In this document: one piece after another, positions 30,429 to 37,249 of the stretch
How positions within the stretch are numbered: position 1 is the stretch's first letter
Layout: each line of letters begins with the position of its first letter
Virus record (IMG/VR): IMGVR_UViG_3300023109_002024
Coordinates: 1-37,249 of that record
Length of the DNA stretch: 37,249 nt
Direction: 5' to 3' (one strand)
Origin: a virus
The notes under the pieces: generated by a model
Seen by the model: the letters and a program-made list of their open reading frames with translations, nothing else
Database searches by the model: none
What the model was told of the DNA's origin: nothing
Program-made: the position numbers and the translations under genes

Positions 30429-31825
30429 TACAATTCTATGTTAATCATTTTAGCATTAGGGGTTAAGGTTTCCTCACTTATAAGTTTGTACTTTACTTGC
30501 TTTATACCATCTTCTTTATATTTCCACGAACCCTTTTGCATTTCTAAAACGTACCTTCTTTCGTTCTTAGCAGTAGTTTCTCCTTTAGCCCACTTACCGT
30601 TAACTAAACCTTCATCTACATGAGGTAGGCAGTCATACATACCTTTTCTTCTGTGAGGAATAATAGAATTAGGTACTTTTAAGTCTTCTGTTATAACCTC
30701 TAAATTATGTTTTTCTAGTTTGTCTATATCTAATTTATAAATAAGACCTTCTAAAGGATATTCTTTATGTAGTGATTTTACTTCAGTTGAAGTTAAAGCA
30801 TAATCCCATACTTTTACATCTGCTATATCCCCTTTAAAAAATTTACCCGGGTTAATGTCATCTAAATTTGGTGAAGTACCTAAGTAAATTTCCTTAAGAC
30901 CGTATTTTTTTAACCTACCTGTATATTTCCAAGGTGATTCACTACCTGTACCTGCTTTACTATCAACTTCTGTACCATTAAGATAGAAGTGAGATAGCTG
31001 TAATTTTTCATCTATAACTACTGTTACCCAACTCCATTGGTTGTCATATCTCTTTAACCACATATAGTTATGTTGATTAAAACTATTCCAATACTGCAAG
31101 GATAATGCTCTAGAATTATTAAATGATATACCGTAATCATAACCAGGTACTCTAATAATAGGAAACTCAACATATGGAGTATCTTTTGCACCTATAAGAT
31201 GTGGTGCTACTTTGTCTGGTATTTGAAAAGATCTACATAAAACTGAAATAGTATGGGATTTAGAGTTAAAATCTTTTAGTTCTCTGGATTTCTTTATTTT
31301 AGCCCAAGAATCAACACCGTTGAATTTGAGATGCTTTTTTTTATTAAAAGGAATATCAAGATAAGTATCATTAGTTAAACCTTCTAAATGACATCTCCAG
31401 AATAGATCATCATCTTCCATTCCCCAATCCCAGTATTCGTTGGAATAACCATTGGTCATTTCGACTTGTTCTTTAGAAAATAAAACTGCACCACCGAAAT
31501 ATTCATGATATTTTAACCTGTAGTCCATCTGAGAAATATTGGTGGCAAGATGTATTGGGTGTTTGTCGGGAAATGAATAATCTGTATCGCCTTCAGGTAT
31601 CATATCAATATCATGCCATACTATGTAATCGCAACCGTCTTCAAAAGCATGTTTAGCGGCTATGTTTTTAGTAGCACCTCTATTAAAAAGTTTATCATCT
31701 ACTTGATGACAGAAATACATCTGAAAATCAATACCATGTTGTTTTAAGTGTTTACCTACTCTTGGTATAAACTTGTTGAGGTGTTCTTCTCTATTCCTGT
31801 ATGGTACACAAACTCCTAGTTTCAT
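30428..31825 (-). CDS. Beta-1,4-galactosyltransferase-like protein with internal LamG domain (copy 2)
   Basis: The first ~150 residues have the GT7 family signatures in order: VPYRNREEHL at 7-16, FNRG near 47-50, HDIDM at 71-75, FGG at 110-112 and WGMEDDDLF at 134-142, with the EDDD motif that binds UDP-sugar and metal in animal beta4GalTs. A LamG/concanavalin-like domain follows from about 166 (LKFNGVDSWAKI) to 365. After it come IIPHRRKG, with a histidine in the place of the metal-binding His of beta4GalT1, and EDGIKQVKYKL, like the family's C-terminal DGLnsL.Y segment. The LamG domain therefore looks inserted within the catalytic domain. It overlaps copy 1 by four bases (ATGA). It could be an enzyme or a virion lectin. 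Confidence 0.82.
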   Translation of the reverse strand: MKLGVCVPYRNREEHLNKFIPRVGKHLKQHGIDFQMYFCHQVDDKLFNRGATKNIAAKHAFEDGCDYIVWHDIDMIPEGDTDYSFPDKHPIHLATNISQMDYRLKYHEYFGGAVLFSKEQVEMTNGYSNEYWDWGMEDDDLFWRCHLEGLTNDTYLDIPFNKKKHLKFNGVDSWAKIKKSRELKDFNSKSHTISVLCRSFQIPDKVAPHLIGAKDTPYVEFPIIRVPGYDYGISFNNSRALSLQYWNSFNQHNYMWLKRYDNQWSWVTVVIDEKLQLSHFYLNGTEVDSKAGTGSESPWKYTGRLKKYGLKEIYLGTSPNLDDINPGKFFKGDIADVKVWDYALTSTEVKSLHKEYPLEGLIYKLDIDKLEKHNLEVITEDLKVPNSIIPHRRKGMYDCLPHVDEGLVNGKWAKGETTAKNERRYVLEMQKGSWKYKEDGIKQVKYKLISEETLTPNAKMINIEL

Positions 31826-33219
31826 AATTTTACCTCTAAATGATTATAATTACCATTATTAAAACTATTACGTAATTTGTACTCAATGGTAGATAGGCCA
31901 TCTTTTTTATAATCTGATCTATTTTCATAGTGTTTACGTAGGTATCTAAGTTGGTTTTCTCTACTAGCCCAGTTAACCCAGTATCCATCTCTATACCCGT
32001 TTTCATCATGCGGTAATACCTTAAACTTACCATTTCTACGATGTGGTATTGGCTTTTCTATATCTTTCTGTATGGGTGTATATACCTGCTTGCAGTTATG
32101 GATATATCCGTCATTATCTCCTACTAAATCTTTTAACAAATTTCCGTTTACGTTTAACATTTCATAATAGTGTTTAATACTGGTACTGTAATCTTTGTTA
32201 AAGAGGGTAAAGTCAGTAGATTTAGTAAGATTTATAGACTGTTCATCGTTTAAGTTAGAATCAAAAATAGCAAACCTATCAACTACACCTTTAAACCAGT
32301 TATTTTTTTCTTTTCTATTAGGATCTCCTACTCCTAAATACAACATAGGACTTTTATGTATTGGTGACAACTTATCAAAGGTATTACTACCTACTTTTAC
32401 TCCGTTTACATATAGGGTAGCAACTAAAGGTTGGGCTGTATTATTAAAAGTTACTAAAGCGTTTACGTGACCTCGGGGAAAAAGTTTACTTGTAATAGAA
32501 ATACTACTCAAATCCTTTTTCCAAAATTGAAAGTAAATATCAAAAAATGAATTGACAGCTAATGTAGTGTCAAACCCAGGTATACTAAAAATTGAATTAT
32601 TATCAGTTATTTCATCTACTTTACTGTTAACTCTAGTCAAGTCAAACGATGTATATATTGAAAAATCTCTTACTGATTTTAGAGTGTTTTTAATCCCAAC
32701 AAAACTATCCTTCCCGTTAAACTGTAATCCTATGTTATTTCTAGTGTATTGAGGCAGTAGTTTAGAGTCAATACTTATTCCACTTTCTAAACAACGTAAA
32801 AATAAATCATCATCTTCGAATCCCCATCCAAAGTAACTATTAGAGTAACCGTTTATTTGTCTGTATAGGTTACAAGGAAAAAGAGTTACACCACCGAAGT
32901 AGTTATCAAATAAATCTCTTTTAGTATCTGGTGGTAATTCTAAATCAGTAATTAAATGTATGGGGTAGTCACTATATGAGTAATCAGCAGATATGGGTAA
33001 CATATCTACATCGTGTAATACAACGTAATCACAACCAAGTTCTTCTGCTTTTATAAAACCTATATTAAGTAACTTACCTCTATTAAACTCTTGGTCGTCG
33101 GTTTGTTCAACTACTATAAGTTCATAAGGAAAAGTAATAAAATTTACAAGTGTTTTTTTAAATTTAGAGAGTTGGTTAGGTCTATTTTTGTACGGAACTA
33201 TTATCCCCAGTTTTTTCAT
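31822..33219 (-). CDS. Beta-1,4-galactosyltransferase-like protein with internal LamG domain (copy 1)
   Basis: This is a diverged tandem relative of the downstream gene, also 465 residues. Signatures are PYKNR at 9-13, FNRG at 45-48, HDVDM at 69-73, FGG at 108-110, GWGFEDDD at 131-138, and the late PHRRNG at 392-397 and KDGLSTIEYKL at 439-449. Between them lies a LamG-like domain (about 165-345) starting with LQFNGKDSFVGI. The two copies share the motifs but little else, so duplication is old. There is no signal peptide. The ATG overlaps the end of the small upstream gene by 38 bases; the AGGAG just before it lies within that gene's codons and may be chance. Galactose specificity is not proven. 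Confidence 0.8.
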   Translation of the reverse strand: MKKLGIIVPYKNRPNQLSKFKKTLVNFITFPYELIVVEQTDDQEFNRGKLLNIGFIKAEELGCDYVVLHDVDMLPISADYSYSDYPIHLITDLELPPDTKRDLFDNYFGGVTLFPCNLYRQINGYSNSYFGWGFEDDDLFLRCLESGISIDSKLLPQYTRNNIGLQFNGKDSFVGIKNTLKSVRDFSIYTSFDLTRVNSKVDEITDNNSIFSIPGFDTTLAVNSFFDIYFQFWKKDLSSISITSKLFPRGHVNALVTFNNTAQPLVATLYVNGVKVGSNTFDKLSPIHKSPMLYLGVGDPNRKEKNNWFKGVVDRFAIFDSNLNDEQSINLTKSTDFTLFNKDYSTSIKHYYEMLNVNGNLLKDLVGDNDGYIHNCKQVYTPIQKDIEKPIPHRRNGKFKVLPHDENGYRDGYWVNWASRENQLRYLRKHYENRSDYKKDGLSTIEYKLRNSFNNGNYNHLEVKL

Positions 33220-33397
33220 CTGTTTCTCCTATGTATTTATCCTTCCATAAGGAAAGGTACCATGCTAGTCTATCACCCCATTCATCTTTGTCAATTTCTT
33301 CAAACCACAATGAAAGATTATCGAGATTAGTAGCTATTTTTTCTAAAGCTTTTACCTTTCTTTCTTCTAGTAACACTTTTTCGGTATCAAAACTCAT
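33182..33397 (-). CDS. Small conserved-looking phage protein, unknown
   Basis: The 71 residues are charged: a helical first half (TEKVLLEERKVKALEKIATNL) then a tryptophan-rich part (LSLWFEEIDKDEWGDRLAWYL). The tail is hydrophilic. There is no signal peptide, cysteine or catalytic motif. A small helical protein of this kind, with 'LW.EEIDK.EW.DR..WYL', is familiar to me from other marine phages, but it has no known role. It overlaps the start of the first galactosyltransferase-like gene by 38 bases and is preceded by a 36-base A/T gap, so it opens the cassette. I consider it real because of codon character, the ATG and the tight coupling. Confidence 0.68.
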   Translation of the reverse strand: MSFDTEKVLLEERKVKALEKIATNLDNLSLWFEEIDKDEWGDRLAWYLSLWKDKYIGETDEKTGDNSSVQK

Positions 33398-33433
33398 ATT
33401 TACTTTTTTATTAATTTAAGAAAAAAAATTTAA

Positions 33434-34285
33434 CTATCCAACTACGTTCCAATCTATTTTTAATACATTTTTAATAACATTGTTAAGTACTGTGGATTCT
33501 TTTTCTAGACTATATCCTTTTTTGTTGTTTCTAATTTTAGGCTTTTCCATCCAGTAGTGTCTAAACGATAGGTTGTGTTCATCTGTTTTTATTAACCCCT
33601 TAACTTTTTCGGTGTATTTGTTTGATAAACAGTTATATTTTTTATCTAATAGGGGTATATAACTTATTTTATGTATGTCTAACAGGTGTTTAAGTAAAAG
33701 TTGTTCTGCTAAAATTAAATACTTGGAATTGGGAGCTTTTAACCTTGATAACTCTTGCATGAGCTCCAGACTAGTTTTAGCATAGTGTTGCATAAAGTTA
33801 ATGTCTGGAAAGTATAAAAAACTGCAATTTACAGCTTCTTGTTTGTATCTACTTAGTAAATGCTTAACCTTTTTTACGAAATGATCAGTTGGGGTAACAT
33901 AATAGTTTCGTCCATCTTCTATGTGGCTAACTATTACTTTATTTTTTTTGATATATTTTTCAAAACTAGTATATACAACAAAGTCATTATCCATTATAAT
34001 AGTTGGTTCATTTGATGTACGTAGTGCTTGAAGTTTAGAAGCTGCCCAAAATACTTTGAGATCTACTCCTACATTTCTTTTAAGTGTTATTTTTTCGTCC
34101 CACAATGTAGTTGCACCTAGATTGGTAATAACCTCATGAGTCATTTTATCGGCGTAAAGTACACAGTTGTGAGATGGATGATGCTTTTTCCATTGAATAA
34201 CAGATGCAAACATCATTAAAAAATCAAACTTATTATAAAAGGATTTTTTACCTTTTATATTTTCTAAAACCCAAATTGTTTTCAA
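33434..34285 (-). CDS. Putative GT-A glycosyltransferase
   Basis: This 283-residue protein is glycosyltransferase-like on the basis of order: a first strand with IWVLENIKG, an intermediate FWAASKLQALRT helix, and IIMDNDFVVYTSF with a DND motif at about 98-100 in the place of a DxD metal site. A later YFPDINFMQHY segment and SFRHYW near the end fit the acceptor half. The plan resembles that of the protein at 6112-6831, which also has an aspartate pair after an isoleucine run. The only in-frame start after a TAG stop is TTG at 34285. It sits between the fibre-type genes and the small cassette gene, 9 bases after the preceding gene. Substrate unknown. Confidence 0.6.
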   Translation of the reverse strand: MKTIWVLENIKGKKSFYNKFDFLMMFASVIQWKKHHPSHNCVLYADKMTHEVITNLGATTLWDEKITLKRNVGVDLKVFWAASKLQALRTSNEPTIIMDNDFVVYTSFEKYIKKNKVIVSHIEDGRNYYVTPTDHFVKKVKHLLSRYKQEAVNCSFLYFPDINFMQHYAKTSLELMQELSRLKAPNSKYLILAEQLLLKHLLDIHKISYIPLLDKKYNCLSNKYTEKVKGLIKTDEHNLSFRHYWMEKPKIRNNKKGYSLEKESTVLNNVIKNVLKIDWNVVG

Positions 34286-34294
34286 TAACTATTA

Positions 34295-34741
34295 TTATGT
34301 AAAGTAAGCGTAAAAATTTAGCTGTGATGTATAATCACTAACCGTTAGGGTTAGGTTGGCATTTGTACTTATTTGTGTACCTCCGCCTCCTGATGCAGTT
34401 CTCCACTCTGAAAAGTTATAAGGGTAGGTACCTGCTGCAGTTAACACTACTGAAGAATATACACTGTAATCAACATTCTTTATTACAATAGTACCAGTGG
34501 AAGTTCCCGATGAATAAGGGGTTGTGACTGAAACAGTCCCGTTTGCAGTAGCAATAACATTCCCGTAAAACCAACTTCTATTATAAATTTCACCGACACT
34601 TGCAGGATTACTAGCAGCTGGAAAAGAATCTGATAATACATCTGAAAGGTTAATATCAGTGTCATTTGTATAACCTTGATTGGACCAAGTATCAAATGTA
34701 CTGAAATCTATATTAGTTGTAGTGTACGTAAATACTGCCAT
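34295..34741 (-). CDS. Probable tail fibre or adhesin accessory protein
   Basis: The 148 residues are rich in threonine, serine, tyrosine and asparagine with little charge, a beta-strand type composition common in virion surface proteins. There is a tandem-like pattern of ANGTVSVTTPYSSGTSTGTIVIKN. It ends with YPYNFSEWRTASGGGGTQ and then ISTNANLTLTVSDYTS, which resembles the immunoglobulin-like repeats of phage fibres. No signal peptide is present. It starts one base inside the stop of the upstream gene (TAATG) and lies amid tail-fibre genes. The function as an adhesin tip or decoration is inferred from composition and position. Confidence 0.65.
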   Translation of the reverse strand: MAVFTYTTTNIDFSTFDTWSNQGYTNDTDINLSDVLSDSFPAASNPASVGEIYNRSWFYGNVIATANGTVSVTTPYSSGTSTGTIVIKNVDYSVYSSVVLTAAGTYPYNFSEWRTASGGGGTQISTNANLTLTVSDYTSQLNFYAYFT

Positions 34742-35295
34742 TATTTAACGATTTCAAGTTTATCTGCAGGAAAATACTGTGTAAGCTGTTCTTTTAATTG
34801 TATATAAGTATATTCAAATATGTTACTTATTACAGATGTGTCAAACAGTTTTTTCTCTATTTTATTTTCTCCTACTTTAACTTGTTCTAATTTTATTATT
34901 TTTCTTTTTTTTATCACCTCATTACCTTCCTCATCAAAAGATACAAAAGGTACCTCTTTTTCCACTTCTTTTTCTTCGTACAAAGGTTCTTTGATTACTT
35001 TTTTTCTAAACACATCTGCCATAAAATAATTAGGCAAAGTAATTTCAGTACCTTCATAATCTTCTTTGTCCTTGTAGTATATTACCTCTCTTTGTAACAT
35101 ACCTTCAGAACTACCTAACTCGCCACCAACTTCTTTCTTTTGAAAAGCTTCAGCTGCTTGTTTATTTACCCAAAACGAGGTGGTAAATTCCACCCTTGTG
35201 TTAACTCTATTAAATCTAACAGTTTCTAAAATAATGTATGCTTCATTTGTAGCACCTCTGTTAGTATCTAATTCAACATTTATACGTAAACCCAT
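34741..35295 (-). CDS. Probable virion or fibre-assembly protein, unknown
   Basis: The 184 residues are strongly charged, with lysine- and glutamate-rich stretches (KEPLYEEKEVEKEVPF, KKRKIIKLEQVKVGENK). Alternating hydrophobic and charged residues suggest a long beta-hairpin in the middle. The start MGLRINVELDTNRGATNEAYIILE looks like an edge strand of a beta-sandwich domain. There is no cysteine and no hydrophobic segment. The gene follows the S74 fibre gene after a 51-base gap with a TATTTATA element 23 bases before the ATG. It is coupled to the next gene by TAATG. A fibre chaperone or structural link is possible. Confidence 0.62.
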   Translation of the reverse strand: MGLRINVELDTNRGATNEAYIILETVRFNRVNTRVEFTTSFWVNKQAAEAFQKKEVGGELGSSEGMLQREVIYYKDKEDYEGTEITLPNYFMADVFRKKVIKEPLYEEKEVEKEVPFVSFDEEGNEVIKKRKIIKLEQVKVGENKIEKKLFDTSVISNIFEYTYIQLKEQLTQYFPADKLEIVK

Positions 35296-35318
35296 TTGAT
35301 TGTAACTTTGTTATATAA

Positions 35319-35326
35319 TATAAATA
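35319..35326 (-). promoter_or_regulatory. TATTTATA element 23 bases before the 184-residue gene
   Basis: The coding strand reads AACTATTTATATTATATAAC, in the gap after the S74 fibre gene. Spacing to the ATG fits a promoter with a short leader. Confidence 0.38.
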
Positions 35327-35346
35327 GTTTAATTCATTTTACAAAA

Positions 35347-36126
35347 TTACTCTAAGTTATTTACTTTATTATTTAGTTCTTTTATTGCTTGAATTAAAAT
35401 AGGTATAAGTTTTTCATATCTAACAGCTTTATAACCGTTGTCTCTGGTTACTACTGCCTCTGGAGCTATCTTCTCTATTTCTTGTGCTATTACTCCTATG
35501 TCTGGTCCTTCATTTTCATGGTGATCATTTTTTACCCATTCATAGCTATATCCATGTATCTCTCCTAGTTTATCCAACCCGTCTAATATAGGAGTTATGT
35601 TAGACTTTAACCTTTCGTCTGATGTAGAGAATGCAGTGATATCACCGGTTACTTTAAGTGATCCACTTATTACAACAGAGTCTGATAGTTCGGTACTAAA
35701 CCCATCGATAACTTTGACTGAATTACCCATTCCATTACCATGAGAAGTACAATAATACTTTAAAGCCAATGGAGTATCGTAGCCAACGTGAAACTGTGTA
35801 TAAGCTCCTGTACTGCCTGGTGTTCCTGATGCAACTACTCCTGCTGTATGACTGGTGTCATTGGGTGTTCTAAAAGCAAGTGGATGACCTGTATTGGTAC
35901 TGTCTGATAAGTTAAATCTGTAAGTATGTCCTCTTTGTAGTGATAGTTTAGGAGCAGTAACACCATCTATCTGGTATTTATTACCACCGTCGTTTACCAC
36001 CTTTACTAATACTTCATCATAGGACCCGGAATAGTTTATTCCTTCAAAAGAACCAGAAAATGAACCTGTAAAGGCTCCACTAAAGTCATCTGCTGTACCT
36101 ATAGATGTTGGATTGTGTATTTTCAT
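35347..36126 (-). CDS. Tail fibre with cupredoxin-like domain and S74 autoprocessing chaperone
   Basis: This 259-residue fibre protein begins with a short GSFSGSF-type Gly/Ser repeat. A beta-sandwich at about 38-140 follows, with cupredoxin features: GHPLAF holds H81, and YYCTSHGNGMG holds C126, H129 and M133, the ligand order of type 1 copper proteins. The C-terminal ~90 residues are the S74 intramolecular chaperone. S169 and K174 in SDERLK form the cleavage dyad, followed by GVIAQEIEKIAPEAV, then VRYEKLIPILIQAI and a closing coiled coil. The chaperone should trimerise the fibre and cut itself off. It lies among fibre genes near the right edge. Copper binding is not proven. Confidence 0.82.
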   Translation of the reverse strand: MKIHNPTSIGTADDFSGAFTGSFSGSFEGINYSGSYDEVLVKVVNDGGNKYQIDGVTAPKLSLQRGHTYRFNLSDSTNTGHPLAFRTPNDTSHTAGVVASGTPGSTGAYTQFHVGYDTPLALKYYCTSHGNGMGNSVKVIDGFSTELSDSVVISGSLKVTGDITAFSTSDERLKSNITPILDGLDKLGEIHGYSYEWVKNDHHENEGPDIGVIAQEIEKIAPEAVVTRDNGYKAVRYEKLIPILIQAIKELNNKVNNLE

Positions 36127-36137
36127 TTAATGATTTT

Positions 36138-36659
36138 TTACACCGGTAAGGATGATGTTATCCAGCCTTCTGTTTTTGGATCACCACTATCTGCTACATA
36201 CTTACTTTCGTCCCACTGGTAAGAACCTGTGTAAGAACCTGTTATGTTTCCTGATGGATAAGTTATAGGTGCTTCGTAAAAAAATGAACTTGTGTTTTTC
36301 GTCCAGCTATCATGAGGCTTAGGGGTAAAAAATGCATCTAAAGTAGAATCATATTCATACCCTATACCTGCATAATTTCCTCTTAATGCAAGTGTTTTAC
36401 TTGTATCTGAAGCTGTAATGGGTAGCGAACCAGATGCTGTTGCACTACTCTCATTATTAAACACTGAACCAGAGTTATCAATGTATATAACCGGTGATGG
36501 TGTATTTGAGTTTGGTTCATAATGAACTCCTCCTCTGGTGTTGTATGATGTTTGTAACCATGTACCTGGAGAATCATCTACGAAGTTATTAAAGAATGAA
36601 GCATCTGCTACTATTACTTTAATTACTTTTCCTTGTTTTACTTTTGCGTAATGTCCCAT
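36138..36659 (-). CDS. Conserved-looking virion protein family of unknown role
   Basis: The 173 residues start with MGHYAKVKQGKVIKVIVADASF and continue with GTWLQTSYNTRGGVHY. From memory this opening is common to short proteins near tail-fibre genes in many marine phages. The central part has serine/threonine-rich loops (SSATASGSLPITASDTS), and the C-terminal part contains GIGYEYDSTLDAFFTPKP and SYTGSYQWDES, with aromatic pairs that may form carbohydrate-binding surfaces. No enzyme motif, signal peptide or membrane span is seen. It lies between the LamG protein and the S74 fibre gene. A fibre-attached or capsid decoration role is a reasonable inference. Confidence 0.68.
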   Translation of the reverse strand: MGHYAKVKQGKVIKVIVADASFFNNFVDDSPGTWLQTSYNTRGGVHYEPNSNTPSPVIYIDNSGSVFNNESSATASGSLPITASDTSKTLALRGNYAGIGYEYDSTLDAFFTPKPHDSWTKNTSSFFYEAPITYPSGNITGSYTGSYQWDESKYVADSGDPKTEGWITSSLPV

Positions 36660-36662
36660 ATT

Positions 36663-36670
36663 AATAAATA
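36663..36670 (-). promoter_or_regulatory. TATTTATT octamer three bases before the 173-residue gene
   Basis: The coding strand reads GATATTTATTAATATG. The short distance to the ATG makes a promoter role unlikely here; it may be only part of the A/T-rich leader. Confidence 0.2.
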
Positions 36671-36697
36671 TCTAATTTTTTTATATAAATTTAATCT

Positions 36698-37249
36698 TTA
36701 TAGTCCGAATCTTTTTCTTAATGCATTCCAATTTTGAGTAACATCTGCATCAGATTTTTGAGCACTATATATTTTTACATTATGTATTCTACCTCCGAAT
36801 TCATAACTCTGAGATGGGTGATCTTCTTTACCTAAGTAAATAGTATCTCTTGCATGTAGTGTAGTGTTGCCGGGATTAGTCGAAGCATAAGCTGTTTTCT
36901 TACTTCCATTGACCCATATGTCATAAGAACTGCCATTCCAATTTGCCACTATCTGGTAGGTACCTGCTGAAAAAGAGTCTCGTATGTAGGTAAGTCCAGT
37001 TGATTGGTAGTTTGCTCCCCAGAAAGCAATACTTTCATTAGTGGCTATACCTGTGTAGTTCCCAAAAGTAAATCCACCTGGATAGTCTCCTAAACCGAGT
37101 GGTGAGGCATAAGTACTATCTGAGTATGTACCTGAATCGATTCCTATATCTGATGTTAACCAAATTTCAACCATATAAGGAGTGTAACTTATACTAGTTT
37201 TAACTGCATAGTCATCAATACCATCTAAACTTAAACCACCTCCATGGGT
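36698..37249 (-). CDS. LamG (concanavalin-like) adhesin, 5' end outside the window
   Basis: The visible 183 residues begin in mid-gene: the reading frame stays open to the right edge, upstream of an internal ATG at 37174. The edge reads GGGLSLDGIDDYA, the usual 'fdGvdDyv' opening of a LamG_3-type jelly roll. Typical strands follow: MVEIWLTSD, IVANWNGSSYDIWVNG near the middle and a GRIHNVKIYSAQKSDADV ending with the closing 'R.YnraLsdaEv' type helix. LamG domains bind glycans or proteins and are common at the tips of phage fibres. Two more LamG domains occur in the galactosyltransferase-like proteins of this window. The gene lies at the 5' side of the fibre cluster. Confidence 0.82.
   Translation of the reverse strand, partial: THGGGLSLDGIDDYAVKTSISYTPYMVEIWLTSDIGIDSGTYSDSTYASPLGLGDYPGGFTFGNYTGIATNESIAFWGANYQSTGLTYIRDSFSAGTYQIVANWNGSSYDIWVNGSKKTAYASTNPGNTTLHARDTIYLGKEDHPSQSYEFGGRIHNVKIYSAQKSDADVTQNWNALRKRFGL

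Noticed and set aside
33219-33233. AGGAG about seven bases before the first galactosyltransferase-like ATG as a true Shine-Dalgarno site
   Set aside because: It encodes IGE in the upstream small gene, and no other start in the window has such a site, so chance is more likely.
1-37249. tRNA genes, CRISPR repeats, insertion sequences or integrase
   Set aside because: Scanning both strands I found no cloverleaf with the conserved T-arm, no regularly spaced direct repeats and no transposase or recombinase motif.

Overview
The window is part of an AT-rich genome of a tailed, contractile-tail (myovirus) phage of the broad T4-like type. Every gene I accept lies on the minus strand, so transcription runs from high to low coordinates. 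T4-type markers are a gp41/DnaB helicase, UvsX recombinase, gp32 single-strand binding protein, an Rnh/FEN-type 5' nuclease, NrdB, a contractile sheath, a tail tube, a gp53-like LysM baseplate protein and a gp26-like tail chaperone. Host: almost no start codon has a Shine-Dalgarno sequence, leaders are A/T-rich, and many junctions are TAATG. This suits a marine Bacteroidetes host, but another low-GC marine host cannot be excluded from sequence alone.

Layout in the direction of transcription. (1) 37249-33434: adhesin and tail-fibre region. It holds a LamG protein cut by the window edge, a conserved virion-type protein, a fibre with a cupredoxin-like domain and an S74 self-cleaving chaperone, two small structural-looking proteins and a GT-A-like protein. 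(2) 33397-22216: a tightly packed cassette of 11 genes with mostly 1-38 nt overlaps. It contains two beta-1,4-galactosyltransferase-like proteins that each carry a LamG domain, three radical SAM proteins with N-terminal twitch-type cysteines, a GT-A enzyme, a probable GT-B enzyme, an SGNH hydrolase and a UDP-sugar dehydrogenase. (3) 22102-9476: the tail module. In order it has sheath, tube, a small exported protein, an SGNH-like protein, two overlapping chaperone frames, tape measure, baseplate proteins and hub. (4) 9444-1: replication and nucleotide metabolism. In order it has a short family-A DNA polymerase-like protein, gp32, a glycosyltransferase-like gene, UvsX, a 2OG-Fe(II) oxygenase, the 5' nuclease, a membrane protein, two cytidylyltransferase-like genes, helicase and NrdB.

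How the parts may work together. Region 4 provides recombination-dependent replication, with an unusual family-A-like polymerase beside T4-type helper proteins. Region 3 builds the tail. Regions 1 and 2 look like a receptor-binding and surface-modification unit: nucleotide-sugar enzymes, glycosyltransferases, SGNH hydrolases and radical SAM enzymes lie directly between the fibres and the sheath. The most unusual points are the LamG domain apparently inserted inside a beta4GalT fold, the tandem twitch radical SAM trio, the fibre cupredoxin domain that keeps a type 1 copper ligand set, the overlapping tail-chaperone frames, and a TATTTATA element before many late genes that is the exact reverse complement of the T4 late promoter. 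No gene-free stretch exceeds about 130 bases. I saw no tRNA, CRISPR array, insertion sequence or integrase.
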